From: CAZDDB01 sp963843285
GTDB lineage: Bacteria; Acidobacteriota; HRBIN11; JAKEFK01
DNA length: 64,000 bases
Assembly (NCBI GenBank): GCA_963843285.1
Contig: CAWJJO010000018.1
Coordinates: forward strand, 62,001-126,000
Direction: 5' to 3'
The translations under genes were made by a program, and so were the position numbers. Shown here in pieces: positions 61,910 through 64,000 of this stretch. How positions within the stretch are numbered: position 1 is the first letter of the stretch; each line of letters starts with the position of its first letter. The notes under the pieces are model-generated. The model made no database searches and was not told where the DNA came from. It saw nothing but the letters and a program-made list of their open reading frames with translations.

Positions 61910-62338
61910 TTGTCGGGCACAATCCAAACTCGCCCCACCCGGATCACCGCCCTCAGTGTGTTTTTCGGCGCCGGGTCGATGATCAGTTTTGTTTCTGCAG
62001 TTTCTTTGCTGCTTCCCGGCAGTTTCCTGGAGCCGATGTGGCGCCTCAACCCGCGCGCTCACCAGGCTTTCGGAAGCATCGGGCCCGCTGCAATCGTTCT
62101 TCTTGCATGTGTTTCTCTCGCGTGCGGCGCTACTGCGTCAGGCCTCTGGTGCGGAAAGCTGTGGGGGTATCGTCTTTCTCTCGTTCTGCTCGCCGTGAAT
62201 CTTCTGGGGGATATCTACAACACGGTCAGCGGGACAGAACCGCGTGCGGTTATCGGCATACCGATCGTCATCCTCATTCTTATCTTGATCACCACGGCGA
62301 AGACACGGGCGTTCTTTCGGAGAAGTCCGAATGCGTAA
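61910..62338 (+). CDS. Small polytopic membrane protein
   Basis: 142 residues, TTG start at 61910 two bases after the previous stop. Four membrane helices (for example SMISFVSAVSLLLPGSFLEP, IVLLACVSLACGATASGLWC). No recognised family. Probably the last gene of the operon begun at 59166. Confidence 0.65.
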   Translation: MSGTIQTRPTRITALSVFFGAGSMISFVSAVSLLLPGSFLEPMWRLNPRAHQAFGSIGPAAIVLLACVSLACGATASGLWCGKLWGYRLSLVLLAVNLLGDIYNTVSGTEPRAVIGIPIVILILILITTAKTRAFFRRSPNA

Positions 62339-62346
62339 CCATTTGG

Positions 62347-63135
62347 TTACATATCCAGAAACGGGAGGACGATCTTCTGCCACTCTTGCGTATGCGTCAG
62401 CAGCATGGAGTGCCCTGCGCCTGCAAATGTGTGGACTGTTGCCTGGGGATACAAGGCTCGCAGTCCCGCGCGGATTTGTTCATTTGCAATCCGATCCGCA
62501 CTGCCTTCGAGAATCAGGATCTTTCCGGGCCAGTCTGCAAGATCGGCCGGTGTGAATCGATAGTTTTCGTCAAAATCGATCGCAATGTTGTACCGGCTTG
62601 CGAGATCCTCTTTTGTGAGCTTTCTCATCAACTGGTGGAATTCGGTTTTCCAATGATTTTGATCCCCAGTTACCTGGCGCAGCAACTTCCACAGGACCAC
62701 GCGCAGCAGGAGTCTCATCAAACCCATATGAAGATAGGGAAGCAGCTGCAATAAACGACGATTTTTTTCTACGCGTTTCGGTTCGGGGAATCCGCTTCCG
62801 GCTAAAATCAGATGAGTCACGCGTTCCGGATGCCGGCGTACAAAACACTGCGCGATCAGCCCGCCAAATGAACCGCCATAAACTGCCATCTTTTCGATTT
62901 GTTCAGCGCGCAGGATTTCATCGATACCGTCTACGCATTCGGAGACAGTTGAAACAGCAGAGTATTCCGGGACAATGATCTGTCGATCCGGTAACATTTG
63001 CGCCATCAGATCTGTGATCGCATCTCCGCCACCTAATGAACCCGGCAAGGCGAGCAGCGCCTTCTCCTTCGATCCCGTGACGCGATATCGCCATTGGGAG
63101 CCTGCAAGACTTCTTTCTTTATGTTCGATTGTCAT
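62347..63135 (-). CDS. Alpha/beta hydrolase
   Basis: 262 residues from the ATG at 63135; GTG or TTG codons just upstream are alternative starts. ALLALPGSLGGGDAITDLM is the oxyanion region, VYGGSFGGLIAQCFV the nucleophile elbow, ILILEGSADRI the acid and FAGAGHSMLL the histidine. Converges with the membrane-protein gene; ends eight bases from its stop. Substrate is unknown. Confidence 0.88.
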   Translation of the reverse strand: MTIEHKERSLAGSQWRYRVTGSKEKALLALPGSLGGGDAITDLMAQMLPDRQIIVPEYSAVSTVSECVDGIDEILRAEQIEKMAVYGGSFGGLIAQCFVRRHPERVTHLILAGSGFPEPKRVEKNRRLLQLLPYLHMGLMRLLLRVVLWKLLRQVTGDQNHWKTEFHQLMRKLTKEDLASRYNIAIDFDENYRFTPADLADWPGKILILEGSADRIANEQIRAGLRALYPQATVHTFAGAGHSMLLTHTQEWQKIVLPFLDM

Positions 63136-63159
63136 CTCCAACACCAATCCGCTTCATCG

Positions 63160-63182
63160 CCGGGCGGGACGCCCGCGCTCCA
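63160..63182. repeat. GC-rich palindrome, copy 7
   Basis: gccgggcgggacgcccgcgctcc, with GCGGG and CCCGC pairing; between divergent genes. Confidence 0.65.
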
Positions 63183-63259
63183 GATTTCGGACTTGAGGAA
63201 CAACAGAATATACCGTACAATAGCCCGTAAGTTTAGGTTTGCCAAGGAGGTTCTGTTGG

Positions 63260-63916
63260 ATGGGGTATACGATCCTTTTAGCGGATAAAAGCATCACGAT
63301 TCAGAAGATCGTGGAGCTTACATTTGCCGATGAAGACTTCGTGATTAAGTCGTTTTCCGACGGTCAGGCTGCCATCGATGCAATCCCCCAGCTCCAACCG
63401 GATATTATCCTGGCCGACATCAGTCTTCCCGTAAGGAGCGGATACGAAATCTGTCGTGCTTTACGGAACGACCCCGCACTGTCGAATTTTTCCAAAACGC
63501 CAGTCATCCTTCTGGCCGGTATTTATGAAACGATGGATGAAGAGCGCGCCAGGCAAGTGGAAGAAAATGTCCGTGAATCCGGCGCAAATGATTTCTTATC
63601 GAAACCTTTTGATCCCCAGTTGCTGATTTCGAAGGTGCGTTTTGTCATTTCTTCCAGAGCGGAAGAAAAGGACATAACGGGACCGACCAGGGTTGTGCTT
63701 ACCTCAACGGATGAAATTACCGGTCCGACCATGGCAGTTTTTGGTGAGACTCCCGCTCCTTCCGAAAATTTTTTCACTTCGGCGATTGCGGCTGAAAAGA
63801 AAGCAGAAGCGCCTCCGGACGATGGGGAGAGTACGATGATGATTCCTGCTCCTCCCTTTCCCAGAATATTTTTGCCGAGAATCCCCCCTCCAGTGAGGAA
63901 TCGCCGCCTCGGCTAG
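63260..63916 (+). CDS. Response regulator receiver protein, probably frameshifted and cut by the window edge
   Basis: 218 residues in this frame. Start ATG at 63260 with AAGGAGG nine bases before. Receiver: TILLADKSITIQKIVELTFA, D in ILADISLPV, SKPFDPQLL. A Thr/Pro-rich linker follows. The stop at 63916 (RNRRLG) is odd: in another frame ENPPSSEESPPRLEERAPVD continues without stop to the window end. A one-base shift near 63850-63870 would join them. Receiver plus acidic-proline linker types are common in Acidobacteria. Confidence 0.75.
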   Translation: MGYTILLADKSITIQKIVELTFADEDFVIKSFSDGQAAIDAIPQLQPDIILADISLPVRSGYEICRALRNDPALSNFSKTPVILLAGIYETMDEERARQVEENVRESGANDFLSKPFDPQLLISKVRFVISSRAEEKDITGPTRVVLTSTDEITGPTMAVFGETPAPSENFFTSAIAAEKKAEAPPDDGESTMMIPAPPFPRIFLPRIPPPVRNRRLG

Positions 63917-64000
63917 AAGAGAGAGCTCCTGTCGATGTGATGGCGGTTTCGCCCGAGTATGAGCCCGTTTTTGAAGTGAATCATGAGTTCGATTCCAATG

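Noticed and set aside
1..64000. tRNA, rRNA or riboswitch
   Set aside because: I read both strands and recognised none; a covariance-model search was not possible here.

Overview
The window is a single bacterial chromosome segment with no rRNA or tRNA gene that I could recognise. Several things suggest an Acidobacteriota-like, Gram-negative, heterotrophic bacterium: a bacillithiol gene (bshC), a reg-propeller sensor kinase, a carboxypeptidase-regulatory-domain outer-membrane barrel protein, a stand-alone large subunit of methylmalonyl-CoA mutase, and many dispersed intergenic repeats. This placement is inference from gene style; no phylogenetic marker was analysed.

Layout. 1-1038: bshC (minus, cut by the left edge). 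1211-10771: a long plus-strand operon of membrane and zinc-ribbon proteins followed by the DUF4129 / DUF4350 / MoxR ATPase / DUF58 / SpoIIM / RDD set, interrupted by a small GxxExxY element with terminal inverted repeats. 10950-13887: thiolase, 3-hydroxyacyl-CoA dehydrogenase and enoyl-CoA hydratase (beta-oxidation or butanoyl-CoA chemistry). 13899-16844: tldD/tldE protease pair. 16909-23436: hypothetical genes, then a propeller sensor kinase with its LuxR-type regulator and a receiver-only protein. 23547-31740 (minus): peptide-binding lipoprotein, rarA, coiled-coil protein, proS, glycerate kinase, PrsW-type protease. 31894-37875: BrkB-like protein, BNR-repeat protein, MoaD-like protein, methylmalonyl-CoA mutase, oppD, oppF. 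37860-44895: DUF2064 protein, outer-membrane barrel, PDZ/GAF/PAS sensor kinase and its NtrC-type partner.

From about 45 kb the character changes. A decayed gene is followed by an IS91-type element that carries a tyrosine recombinase, then by an integron cassette array without an integrase in the window (a CALIN, 49.2-55.9 kb). It has five recognisable attC sites and one half site. Four of the sites are long (about 182-186 bp) and related to one another. The cassettes encode a possible HEPN protein, a DUF998 membrane protein, another membrane protein, an Imm53-type immunity protein, a secreted alpha/beta hydrolase and a truncated cystathionine gamma-synthase-like enzyme. One attC is split by an IS110/IS1111-type insertion sequence. 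The non-coding end of that IS contains a stem-loop whose two sides nearly match the two sides of the interrupted attC, which is the layout expected of a bridge-RNA target-binding loop; this is the most interesting observation here. The IS91-type element abuts a GTTC that looks like the crossover core of another attC.

56.9-63.9 kb returns to ordinary genes: a metalloprotease-like protein, VOC proteins (one a frameshifted pseudogene), a PEP mutase/isocitrate lyase-superfamily enzyme with RidA, phosphonatase-like and methyltransferase genes in one operon, a hydrolase, and a response regulator that is frameshifted and cut by the right edge.

Three repeat families recur between genes: GC-rich REP-like palindromes, inverted arms built from 7-mers with a 7- or 9-base period, and one nested palindrome. 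In at least three places a 7-mer repeat has become part of a coding sequence.
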